NCBI GenBank assembly: GCA_900557035.1
Contig: USRA01000078.1
Location: 1-7,427 of the forward strand
Length of the DNA: 7,427 nucleotides
Origin: an uncultured Prevotella sp.
GTDB lineage: Bacteria > Bacteroidota > Bacteroidia > Bacteroidales > Bacteroidaceae
Direction: 5' to 3'
Of this stretch, positions 1-6,667 are shown in pieces (within the stretch, counting starts at the first letter, position 1; every line of letters begins with the position of its first letter). The notes beneath the pieces are model-generated. The model ran no database searches, was not told the DNA's origin, and saw only the letters and a list, made by a program, of their open reading frames with translations. The translations under genes and the position numbers were made by a program.

Positions 1-37
1 TGTAATTCGTTAATTGATACCTATTCCAAACAGAGTG

Positions 38-68
38 CAAAATTACAAAATAATTCGGTAATAACAAA
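38..68 (-). promoter_or_regulatory. Bacteroidetes-type promoter for a gene off the left edge
   Basis: Read on the minus strand, TTTG (68-65) is followed after exactly 19 bp by TAATTTTG (45-38). This fits the Bacteroidetes primary sigma consensus TTTG-N19-21-TAnnTTTG. Transcription would start near position 30 and run out of the window. Positions 1-37 contain no minus-strand ATG, so the start codon lies outside. The -33 box touches the base of the hairpin that ends the pncC unit. In Bacteroides relatives the pncC/cinA-like gene is often followed by rpmB (ribosomal protein L28); that identity is an inference that cannot be tested here. Confidence 0.72.
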
Positions 69-105
69 ATAATCCCTAAAAGAACGCTCTCTTTTAAGGA
101 TTATT
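68..105 (-). terminator. Hairpin terminator of the map-tsaD-pncC unit
   Basis: An inverted repeat pairs 68-83 with 90-105 around a 6-base loop (84-89). Its core arms are TAATCC/GGATTA and TAAAAGA/TCTTTTA. The one non-complementary position is C76/A97 on the plus strand. In minus-strand RNA it becomes a G-U wobble, giving an unbroken 16-pair stem, so the hairpin suits minus-strand transcription better. It begins about 27 bases past the pncC stop and is followed by a T-rich run (TTTTGTTATT). The stem is AT-rich, so termination efficiency is uncertain. Confidence 0.72.
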
Positions 106-132
106 AATACTTTATGGCTTTAAATTAGCATT

Positions 133-645
133 TTATGCCTCTTTTTTCAAGTCTTCAGCATGTTCTTTCATAAAATCGAGCATACCCTTAAGCGCTGTAT
201 TTGTGGCAATTGCAAGATTGATATCGCGACCGAAATCCTCTGTGAGTTTCACCACACGAACATCATCCTTGCTACCAAAGCCTACGAAGATTGTACCTAC
301 TGGCGCAGATGGAGTACCACCTGTAGGACCCGATACGCCTGTTGCCGAAATAGCGAAATCAACATTCAGGGCCTTGATGGCACCAAGCACCATCTCCTTG
401 GCTACTTCCTCGCAGAAGGCAGTCTTCTCCTCCAGAAGCTCATGGCTCACTCCGAGAAGATTCTCCTTTACCTCATTGGTGTAACTTACCACACCACCCT
501 TGAAGTAATTGCTGGCACCTGGCACAGAGATGAGCGCTTCGGCGATACGACCGCCTGTGCAGCTCTCAGCTGTGCCCACTGTCTTGTCACTGTTATAGAG
601 CATCTCCTGGATGCTCTTGCTTAATATCTTTGTTTCAAATTCCAT
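133..645 (-). CDS. pncC: Stand-alone CinA C-terminal domain protein, probable NMN amidohydrolase (PncC)
   Basis: This 170-residue protein is a single CinA C-terminal domain. Characterised members deamidate nicotinamide mononucleotide to nicotinate mononucleotide plus ammonia in the cytoplasm, returning NMN to NAD synthesis. Visible family motifs are AESCTGG (residues 26-32, containing the expected active-site Ser28), GGVVSYTNEVK (50-60) and ATGVSGPTGG (101-110), followed by PVGTIFVG (115-122). Length is normal for the short PncC form; the N-terminal MoCF-like domain of full-length CinA is absent, and the upstream neighbour begins only 12 bp away, so it has not been split off recently. Many homologues have Ser where this protein has Cys78 (AFCEEVAKEM). 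It is the last gene of the unit, and no promoter consensus is seen in the 12-bp gap. The family call is firm; NMN deamidase activity is inferred from the family. Confidence 0.93.
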   Translation of the reverse strand: MEFETKILSKSIQEMLYNSDKTVGTAESCTGGRIAEALISVPGASNYFKGGVVSYTNEVKENLLGVSHELLEEKTAFCEEVAKEMVLGAIKALNVDFAISATGVSGPTGGTPSAPVGTIFVGFGSKDDVRVVKLTEDFGRDINLAIATNTALKGMLDFMKEHAEDLKKEA

Positions 646-657
646 AAGAATTCTTAT

Positions 658-1692
658 TTATTTAAATGTTACTTTACTATATGCAGGCAGATCGATGGTG
701 GCAAAATCGCCATCAAGATACTTGAATGTACCTACACAACCAATCATAGCCGCATTGTCTGTGGTATAGCTGAACTTTGGTATGTAGATGGTCCAGCCAA
801 AACGCTTGGCATGATCATGGAAAGCATTCCGGAGACCATTGTTGGCACTCACACCACCAGCCACAGCCACATGCTTGATTCCTGTCTGCTTCACTGCCAT
901 ACGCAATTTCTTCATCAGGATATCCACGATGGTGAACTCAATGCTCGCAGCCAGGTCAAACTTGTTCTTCTCCACAAAATCAGGATCAGCAGCTACCCAC
1001 TTGCGCAAACTGTAGAGGAAACTGGTCTTGAAGCCAGAGAAGCTATAGTTCAGTCCAGGGATATGTGGCTCAGCAAAGCTGAAAGCCTTCGGATTACCCT
1101 GGCGGGCATACTTATCTACAACAGGACCACCTGGGTAGCCCCACTCCAACACCTTGGCACACTTATCTATCGCCTCACCGGCAGCATCATCGATAGTCTG
1201 ACCGAGAACCTCCATATCGTTGTAGGCATTCACCTTCACAATCTGCGAGTTTCCACCGCTCACAAGGAGACAGATAAATGGGAATGGAGGTGCACTCTGG
1301 TCATCATCGCTTTCCTTGATGAAATGAGCCATCACATGACCCTGCAAGTGATTGACATCAATCATCGGGATGTTGAGCGAACGGGCAAAGCCCTTGGCAA
1401 AACTCACACCCACGAGCAGAGAACCCATCAGACCCGGTCCACGGGTGAAGGCAACGGCAGACAGATCTTCCTTCCTGATGCCCGCACGAGCGATAGCCTG
1501 ATCTACCACAGGCACCACATTCTGCTGATGAGCACGGGAAGCAAGCTCAGGCACCACGCCACCATAGGCACGGTGCACTTCCTGCGAAGCAGTCACGTTG
1601 CTCAGCAGCACTCCATTCTTGAGCACTGCGGCAGAGGTATCGTCGCAACTGCTCTCTATACCTAATATATATATATCCTTTTTTTCTTCCAT
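658..1692 (-). CDS. tsaD: tRNA N6-adenosine threonylcarbamoyltransferase TsaD
   Basis: TsaD transfers the threonylcarbamoyl group from threonylcarbamoyl-AMP to A37 of tRNAs that read ANN codons, making t6A. In bacteria it acts with TsaB and TsaE in the cytoplasm; neither partner gene is in this window. The 344-residue length is typical. The ASKHA-fold signatures are complete: GIESSCDDTS (11-20), the metal-binding HLQGH (His115 and His119), LVSGGNS (143-149), the nucleotide-binding GGVSANNGLR (279-288) and TDNAAM (311-316) with Asp312 as the expected third metal ligand. It lies 27 bp after map and 12 bp before pncC, all on one strand, which suggests cotranscription from the map promoter. The start at 1692 puts only ten residues before the first conserved motif, as usual. 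A small GC hairpin lies just upstream of the start. Confidence 0.98.
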   Translation of the reverse strand: MEEKKDIYILGIESSCDDTSAAVLKNGVLLSNVTASQEVHRAYGGVVPELASRAHQQNVVPVVDQAIARAGIRKEDLSAVAFTRGPGLMGSLLVGVSFAKGFARSLNIPMIDVNHLQGHVMAHFIKESDDDQSAPPFPFICLLVSGGNSQIVKVNAYNDMEVLGQTIDDAAGEAIDKCAKVLEWGYPGGPVVDKYARQGNPKAFSFAEPHIPGLNYSFSGFKTSFLYSLRKWVAADPDFVEKNKFDLAASIEFTIVDILMKKLRMAVKQTGIKHVAVAGGVSANNGLRNAFHDHAKRFGWTIYIPKFSYTTDNAAMIGCVGTFKYLDGDFATIDLPAYSKVTFK

Positions 1693-1701
1693 AATTACTA
1701 A

Positions 1702-1712
1702 GGGCTAAGCCC
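1702..1712 (-). other. Small GC hairpin between map and tsaD
   Basis: The sequence GGGCTAAGCCC is a perfect inverted repeat able to form a 4-5 bp stem. It sits in the 27-bp gap between the map stop codon and the tsaD start codon, nine bases ahead of the tsaD ATG, in otherwise AT-rich sequence. It has no T-tract in either direction and is too small for a convincing terminator. It could influence tsaD translation initiation or be chance. The structure is seen; any role is a guess. Confidence 0.35.
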
Positions 1713-1719
1713 ATATATA

Positions 1720-2580
1720 TTAATGTGTAAGAATCTCCACACCCGTCTCAGTCATCACGAGTGTATGCTCCCATTGAGCAGATGGCTTCTCGTCACCGGT
1801 AATAACCTCCCATCCGTATGGATCTTCGGCATCGATGAACACCTGCCAGGTTCCCATATTGATCATTGGCTCGATAGTAAACACCATACCAGGCACGAGC
1901 AACATACCAGTTCCTCTATGACCATAATGAAGAACCTCAGGCTCTTCATGGAACTGACAGCCTACTCCATGACCACAAAGGTCACGGACAACACCATAAC
2001 CATACTTCTTGCAATGCTTTTCGATGGCATGACCGATATCGCCCACAAAAGAGTAAGGCTTAGCCGCCTCCATACCAATCTCAAGACACTCCTTGGCAAC
2101 ACGAACCAACTGTTCCTTTTCCGGAGTTGTCTTGCCGCCAACGATGAACATACGGCTGGCATCCGCATAGTAACCATCCACGATGGTAGTCATATCCACA
2201 TTGACGATATCACCCTCTTCGAGCACATCCTCTTCCTTAGGAATACCATGACATACCACTTCATTGATGGATGTACATACACTCTTAGGGTAGCCCTCAT
2301 AGTTGAGGCAGGCAGGAATCGCATTATGATCCTTGCAATATTGCATACAGAGGTCATCGATCTGCTGAGTATTGATACCCGGACGGATCATCTCGGCAAC
2401 AGCATCGAGACAACCTGTATTCACGACACCACTCTTGCGGATACCTTCTATTTGTTCTGGAGTCTTAATCAAGTCGCGGGTAGGCACAAGCTTACCCTTA
2501 TTTTCCCAAAACATCACCTGCTTATCAAGCTCTGTAATAGGCTGACCAGGCAGACAATGCCATCTTTTCTTCTTAACCAT
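1720..2580 (-). CDS. map: Type I methionine aminopeptidase with N-terminal extension
   Basis: The enzyme removes the initiator methionine from nascent proteins after deformylation, using a dinuclear metal centre. All five expected metal ligands are visible: Asp129 (NVDMTT), Asp140 (ADASR), His204 (GHGVG), Glu237 (TIEP) and Glu271 (QWEHT). Conserved His111 (VVCHGIP) and His211 (FHEEP) flank the active site. The catalytic domain begins near residue 39 (IKTPEQIEGIRKSG), so compared with minimal bacterial enzymes of roughly 260 residues this one has about 38 extra N-terminal residues. The extension is basic at its start and contains PGQP (11-14), a PxxP motif, recalling the extended MetAP1c class of mycobacteria; it lacks the Cys-rich SEC-C motif found in some other extended forms. 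It is the first gene of a map-tsaD-pncC unit with its own consensus promoter about 28 bp upstream. The start at 2580 agrees with a short leader of about 20 bases. Confidence 0.97.
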   Translation of the reverse strand: MVKKKRWHCLPGQPITELDKQVMFWENKGKLVPTRDLIKTPEQIEGIRKSGVVNTGCLDAVAEMIRPGINTQQIDDLCMQYCKDHNAIPACLNYEGYPKSVCTSINEVVCHGIPKEEDVLEEGDIVNVDMTTIVDGYYADASRMFIVGGKTTPEKEQLVRVAKECLEIGMEAAKPYSFVGDIGHAIEKHCKKYGYGVVRDLCGHGVGCQFHEEPEVLHYGHRGTGMLLVPGMVFTIEPMINMGTWQVFIDAEDPYGWEVITGDEKPSAQWEHTLVMTETGVEILTH

Positions 2581-2607
2581 TATCTAATTATTTAATATTT
2601 GCGACTG

Positions 2608-2638
2608 CAAAAGTACATTATTTCTTGCAGAATGCAAA
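2608..2638 (-). promoter_or_regulatory. Consensus Bacteroidetes promoter of the map-tsaD-pncC unit
   Basis: On the minus strand TTTG (2638-2635) is followed after exactly 19 bp by TACTTTTG (2615-2608), a full match to TTTG-N19-21-TAnnTTTG. Transcription would begin near 2601, leaving a leader of about 20 bases before the map start codon at 2580. The -33 box lies in the T-rich tail of the hairpin that follows the HAD gene. Confidence 0.85.
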
Positions 2639-2649
2639 ATAAAATGGCA

Positions 2650-2676
2650 ATTATTTGCAGTTGGGCTGCAAATAAT
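2650..2676 (-). terminator. Hairpin terminator after the HAD phosphatase gene
   Basis: A perfect 11-bp inverted repeat, ATTATTTGCAG (2650-2660) and CTGCAAATAAT (2666-2676), encloses a 5-base loop. It begins 12 bases past the HAD stop codon (reading leftwards) and is followed on the minus strand by a T-rich run (TTTTATTTTG). This is a plausible intrinsic terminator for the DUF4375-smpB-metH-HAD unit. The AT-rich lower stem makes its strength uncertain. Confidence 0.78.
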
Positions 2677-2688
2677 CACCATAAATCA

Positions 2689-3309
2689 TTACTTCAAATA
2701 ATCGTAGATTTTATCGCACCAGTCTTCTCCGTTCTGCGGACAATAAGTAAAGAGCCCTACCTCAGAAGCCGCACAGCAGTTACGGGCGCCATCATCAATA
2801 AAGAGACATTCCTCCGGCAACGCCTTTTCCTGAGCCATCACGTAACGGAAGAAATTCTCGTCCGGCTTCATATATTTCACCTCATAGCTGCGATACATGG
2901 CATCGAAATAATCACCGATAGGATGACCGTCGCCAGAGAATTCCTCACTATCCGTCCAAGCCGATACGTATGGATTGGTATTGCTGAGCAAGACCACGCG
3001 ATATCCCTGCTTCTTGAGATTTCTGATGGTCATCAACTTGCGGGCAGGCACCTCCTTCATATAGCCCAGCCAGCAATGCTGCAGCTCCTCAAAGCTCACC
3101 TCTCGACCCACCTTCTCGCTTACCTGACGGCGATACTCCTCCTCGGAAAGCTTTCCTTCTTCCAGATCGCCATTCAAGCCCGACTGCTTATAAGGATCCA
3201 TCTTCTCGGCAAACTCCTTCATACCTAACTCAACAAAGCGTTTGCCTGCCTCATTCTCGTCGAGGGTGATTACGACACCACCCATATCAAAAATAACCGT
3301 CTTGATCAT
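2689..3309 (-). CDS. HAD superfamily subfamily IA hydrolase (YihX-like phosphatase)
   Basis: This 206-residue cytoplasmic protein has the four HAD motifs in order. Motif I is FDMGGVV (7-13) with nucleophile Asp8; motif II is LLSNTN (107-112) with Ser109; motif III is Lys148 in KYMKPDENFF; motif IV is FIDDGARN (170-177) with Asp172/Asp173. Residues 18-95, between motifs I and II, form a helical cap as in subfamily IA. Position 10 is Gly where most HAD phosphatases have a second Asp (DxD); this DxG form is normal for the YihX-like branch, whose E. coli member dephosphorylates alpha-glucose-1-phosphate. A sugar phosphate is thus a possible substrate, but this cannot be assigned from sequence. 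The gene lies 73 bp after metH; I find no consensus promoter in that gap, so it is probably cotranscribed with metH. Minus-strand AAGGA at 3318-3314, four bases before the ATG, may help initiation. Confidence 0.9.
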   Translation of the reverse strand: MIKTVIFDMGGVVITLDENEAGKRFVELGMKEFAEKMDPYKQSGLNGDLEEGKLSEEEYRRQVSEKVGREVSFEELQHCWLGYMKEVPARKLMTIRNLKKQGYRVVLLSNTNPYVSAWTDSEEFSGDGHPIGDYFDAMYRSYEVKYMKPDENFFRYVMAQEKALPEECLFIDDGARNCCAASEVGLFTYCPQNGEDWCDKIYDYLK

Positions 3310-3382
3310 ATTATCCTTATTACTAATACCTTATATATTCTATTATAAAACATTTTTGCTACATTATCAACAAACGCTTAGT

Positions 3383-6166
3383 TTAAAACAGCTCAAGCTT
3401 GTTCTTTCGTGCTTCTTCCAGCGAGGCAATCTTCGCCTGCTGTTCATGATACTCATTGCGCAAGCGTTCGTATCGCTCATCAAGTTCAGCAATAAACTTA
3501 GGGCATTCTGTCTCGTTGAGGAAGCGGGCACAGATACCGGCATTCAGCGAAGCATCCTTCACCCAGATAACCGGTCCATCATACACCGGTGCGATTTTCA
3601 ATGCCACATGCAGTTCGCTCGTGGTAGCGCCTCCCACCATGATCGGGATACGCAAGCCTGCCTTCTGCATCTCCTGGGCTGTGTGAACCATCTCTTCCAG
3701 TGATGGCGTAATCAGGCCGCTCAAGCCGATGGCATCCACCTTCTCTTCTATCGCCTTCTTCACAATCTGCTCGGCAGGTACCATCACGCCCAGGTCGATG
3801 ATATCATAGTTGTTGCACGACATCACCACGCACACGATATTCTTACCGATATCATGCACATCTCCCTTTACGGTCGCCATCAGAATCTTTCCGGCAGAAG
3901 TACTTCCACCCTGTTTCTCTGCTTCGATATGAGGCTGGAGGATGGAAACGGCAGCCTTCATGGTTCGTGCCGTCTTCACCACCTGCGGCAGGAACATCTC
4001 GCCCTTACCGAAGAGTTCACCTACCAGGTTCATACCATCCATCAGCGGACCTTCTATGACGTTCACGGCATGCGGATACTTCTGCAATGCCTCGTCTATA
4101 TCAGGTTGCAGGAACTCGGTGATACCCTTCTGCAGGGCATACTTCAACCTTTCCTCCACAGTCTGCTTGCGCCACTCTGGTGCAGCAGGCTTCGGAGCTG
4201 GCGCGCCGCCCGCCTTGGCAGCTGCTTTTGCTGCATCAGCCTTCGCCTTGATTTCGGCAGCCAGTTCGATGAGGTCATCGGCAGCGCCCTTTCTGCGGTT
4301 CAACACCACATCCTCGATGAGTTCGAGCTGTTCTTTAGGTATTTTATGATAATCCATTCTTGCCTTGGCATTTACGATACCAAAGTCCATGCCCACCTTC
4401 TGGGCATGATGCAGGAATACACAATGAATTGCTTCGCGGATATACGTATTACCACGGAACGAGAACGAGAGGTTGCTGACTCCACCACTGACATGTGCTC
4501 CAGGCAGATTCTGATGAATCCACTCGGTGGCACGGATGAATTCCACGGCATAATTATCGTGCTCCTCCATACCCGTAGCGATGGCAAGCACATTCGGGTC
4601 AAAGATGATGTCGAGCGGATTCATCCCCAGTTTATCTACCAGGAGGTGATAGGCACGCCCGGCAATCTCGATACGTCGCTCATAGGTAGTGGCCTGTCCC
4701 ACTTCATCGAAGCACATCACCACGACGGCGGCGCCATAACGCATCACATCACGTGCATGAGAGAGGAACACCTCTTCGCCCTCCTTCAGGGAGATGGAAT
4801 TCACGATACACTTACCCTGACAGCACTTCAGTCCGGCAAGAATCACATCCCACTTCGAGGAGTCAATCATCACAGGCACCTTGGCAATCTCAGGTTCTGC
4901 CGCTATCATATTGAGGAAGTTCACCATTTCCGCCTTGGCATCCAGCAGTCCGTCATCCATGTTTACATCCACCACGGCTGCACCATCTGCCACCTGCTTA
5001 CGGGCGATGCCGATGGCTTCCTCATAACCTTTTTCATTAATCAATCGCAGGAACTTCCTGCTACCAGCCACGTTACAGCGTTCGCCTACATTCACAAAGC
5101 GACTGGCATCTACTGGCAGATGAACGGAGTCATCTACCTGCAGCAAGTCTAAGCCCGAGAGCCACATATACTGAGGCTTCTCTACTACCTGATGTGGTTT
5201 CTTACCCTCGGCACATCGGGCATAGTGAGCGATGAATTCCGGACTGGTTCCACAGCAGCCGCCGATGATATTGACGATGCCTTCATCGATAAACTCGGCT
5301 ATCTGCGGAGCCATCGACTCTGCAGTCTCGTCATATTGTCCCATCTCGTTAGGCAATCCGGCATTAGGATGGGCACTAACATAATAAGGTGCAACCTTAG
5401 CCAGATGCTCAATGAAAGGCTTCATCTGAGGAGCACCGAAAGCACAGTTCATACCTACCGAGAAAATAGGATAAGGAGAGAGCGAAGCCAGGAAAGCATC
5501 CACGGTCTGACCGCTCAGAGTTCTGCCAGCCAGATCACTCACCGTAAGACTGATCATAATAGGCAGTTCTACCCCATGCTTCTTCATCATAGTGATGGCA
5601 GCGTCGATCATCGCCTTGCAGTTGAGCGTATCGAAGATGGTTTCGATAAGGATGACATCCGCTCCACCTTCGATGAGACCATCCACCTGTTCGCAGACAT
5701 CGGTGAAAAGTTCATCGTACGTAATCTCCCGGGCGGCAGGATTACTGACGTCCGGACTCATGGAACAAGTTTTATTGGTAGGTCCAACATCTCCTGCTAC
5801 GAAGCGTGGTTTATCGGGTGTAGAAAACTTATCGCATTCGATACGCGCCAGGCGAGCGCCCTCGAAAGCCATCTCCCTGGCACAGTCTTCCAGGTGATAA
5901 TCCGCCTGCGAGATGCGCTGACACGAGAAGGTGTTCGCCGTGATGATATCGGCGCCCGCCTCCAGGTAACGCCGGTAAATATCAGAGATAACATCAGGGC
6001 GAGTGATGTTGAGCATATCGTTGTTGCCCTTCATCATTCCCGGCACATCGCGGAAACGCTCGCCACGGAAGTCATCCTCGGTTAAATTATATTTCTGAAT
6101 CTCGGTACCCATGGCACCGTCGAGAATCAGAATCTTCTCCTTAGCAATCTCTCTTATATTTTTCAT
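3383..6166 (-). CDS. metH: Cobalamin-dependent methionine synthase lacking the AdoMet reactivation domain
   Basis: MetH moves a methyl group from 5-methyltetrahydrofolate to homocysteine through methylcobalamin, making methionine and tetrahydrofolate. Domains in order: homocysteine-binding (about 8-325) with the zinc ligands Cys241 (MNCAFGA) and Cys304/Cys305 (GGCCGTS); pterin-binding (about 355-620, starting [14 protein letters not shown]); an Ala/Pro-rich linker (about 636-664); the cobalamin cap (about 665-755); and the Rossmann-like cobalamin domain (about 758-895) with DVHDIGKN (769-776; His771 is the axial cobalt ligand), GLSGLITPS (814-822) and GGATTS (845-850). At 927 residues it is about 300 shorter than E. 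coli MetH (about 1,227) and ends at [13 protein letters not shown], where the reactivation domain would begin. Only 73 bp separate it from the next gene, so this is not a fresh frameshift. It starts 3 bp after the smpB stop, suggesting translational coupling. No cobalamin riboswitch or promoter fits in that gap. Confidence 0.97.
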   Translation of the reverse strand: MKNIREIAKEKILILDGAMGTEIQKYNLTEDDFRGERFRDVPGMMKGNNDMLNITRPDVISDIYRRYLEAGADIITANTFSCQRISQADYHLEDCAREMAFEGARLARIECDKFSTPDKPRFVAGDVGPTNKTCSMSPDVSNPAAREITYDELFTDVCEQVDGLIEGGADVILIETIFDTLNCKAMIDAAITMMKKHGVELPIMISLTVSDLAGRTLSGQTVDAFLASLSPYPIFSVGMNCAFGAPQMKPFIEHLAKVAPYYVSAHPNAGLPNEMGQYDETAESMAPQIAEFIDEGIVNIIGGCCGTSPEFIAHYARCAEGKKPHQVVEKPQYMWLSGLDLLQVDDSVHLPVDASRFVNVGERCNVAGSRKFLRLINEKGYEEAIGIARKQVADGAAVVDVNMDDGLLDAKAEMVNFLNMIAAEPEIAKVPVMIDSSKWDVILAGLKCCQGKCIVNSISLKEGEEVFLSHARDVMRYGAAVVVMCFDEVGQATTYERRIEIAGRAYHLLVDKLGMNPLDIIFDPNVLAIATGMEEHDNYAVEFIRATEWIHQNLPGAHVSGGVSNLSFSFRGNTYIREAIHCVFLHHAQKVGMDFGIVNAKARMDYHKIPKEQLELIEDVVLNRRKGAADDLIELAAEIKAKADAAKAAAKAGGAPAPKPAAPEWRKQTVEERLKYALQKGITEFLQPDIDEALQKYPHAVNVIEGPLMDGMNLVGELFGKGEMFLPQVVKTARTMKAAVSILQPHIEAEKQGGSTSAGKILMATVKGDVHDIGKNIVCVVMSCNNYDIIDLGVMVPAEQIVKKAIEEKVDAIGLSGLITPSLEEMVHTAQEMQKAGLRIPIMVGGATTSELHVALKIAPVYDGPVIWVKDASLNAGICARFLNETECPKFIAELDERYERLRNEYHEQQAKIASLEEARKNKLELF

Positions 6167-6169
6167 TGT

Positions 6170-6649
6170 CTAAAAGTGCTTGATAGCTCTATCCATCTCT
6201 CTTCTATCCTCTTTCTCCTTCAGGGTCTGACGCTTGTCATACTCCTTCTTACCCTTGCAGAGGGCGATATCCACCTTGGCACGTCCATTGTCGTCAATGA
6301 AGACAAGTGTTGGCACGATGGTAAAGCCCGGCTGCTTGCTATCCTCTTCCAATCGGCGCAGTTCGCGCTTGGTGAGAAGGAGCTTGCGGTCGCGGCGAGC
6401 CTCATGATTGGCAAAAGAGCCATAGAAATAAGGCGAGATATTCATACCCTTCACCCACAGTTCACCCTGATAGAAATCGCAGTAGCAATCTACCAGGGAT
6501 GCCTTACCGCCACGGATCGACTTGATCTCGGTACCGGTAAGTACGATACCAGCGGTATAAGTATCAACAAAGAAGTACTCAAACGAGGCCTTCTTGTTGC
6601 GTATCTGTATCGGACTCTTCTTACGGAGTTCCTGATCTTTCTTGTTCAT
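6170..6649 (-). CDS. smpB: SsrA (tmRNA)-binding protein SmpB
   Basis: SmpB binds tmRNA and delivers it to ribosomes stalled on truncated messages, enabling trans-translation, peptide tagging and mRNA release. The 159-residue length is typical. Conserved features are the OB-fold core with [15 protein letters not shown] (38-52), [10 protein letters not shown] (65-74) and [11 protein letters not shown] (82-92), then GKKEYDKR (133-140), followed by the basic C-terminal tail that forms a helix in the mRNA channel. The tail is rich in Lys, Arg, Glu and Asp and ends DRAIKHF. The tmRNA gene is not in this window. The gene lies 18 bp after the DUF4375 gene and 3 bp before metH. On the minus strand TAAGGTATTAG (6664-6654) precedes the ATG at 6649; AAGG ten bases upstream could act as a modest ribosome-binding site. 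Confidence 0.98.
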   Translation of the reverse strand: MNKKDQELRKKSPIQIRNKKASFEYFFVDTYTAGIVLTGTEIKSIRGGKASLVDCYCDFYQGELWVKGMNISPYFYGSFANHEARRDRKLLLTKRELRRLEEDSKQPGFTIVPTLVFIDDNGRAKVDIALCKGKKEYDKRQTLKEKEDRREMDRAIKHF

Positions 6650-6667
6650 AATCCTAATACCTTAATA

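Noticed and set aside
645..656. 12-bp palindrome (TAAGAATTCTTA) ahead of pncC as a regulator site
   Set aside because: It lies inside a unit between two genes 12 bp apart, without promoter elements, and AT-rich palindromes of this size are common in such gaps.
811..1665. Plus-strand frame of 284 codons opposite tsaD
   Set aside because: Antisense shadow of tsaD with no family motifs and no promoter or start context.
1723..2595. Plus-strand frame of 290 codons opposite map
   Set aside because: Antisense shadow of map, which has all metal ligands on the other strand.
3280..3288. Loss of the second Asp in HAD motif I as a sign of an inactive enzyme
   Set aside because: The DxG form is usual in the YihX-like branch, and the other motifs (Ser109, Lys148, Asp172/173) are intact, so inactivity is not indicated.
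3310..3382. Possible frameshifted remnant of the MetH activation domain
   Set aside because: The gap is only 73 bp, is AT-rich and noncoding in appearance, and leads directly into the HAD gene, so no domain remnant fits.
3854..5152. A long plus-strand frame of 432 codons opposite metH
   Set aside because: It lies entirely inside the well-supported metH gene, has no recognisable motif and reads as a His/Leu-rich composition typical of antisense shadow frames.
6150..6190. Cobalamin or SAM riboswitch ahead of metH
   Set aside because: smpB ends 3 bp before metH, leaving no room for a leader riboswitch; none is apparent ahead of the DUF4375 gene either, where the leader is about 22 bases.
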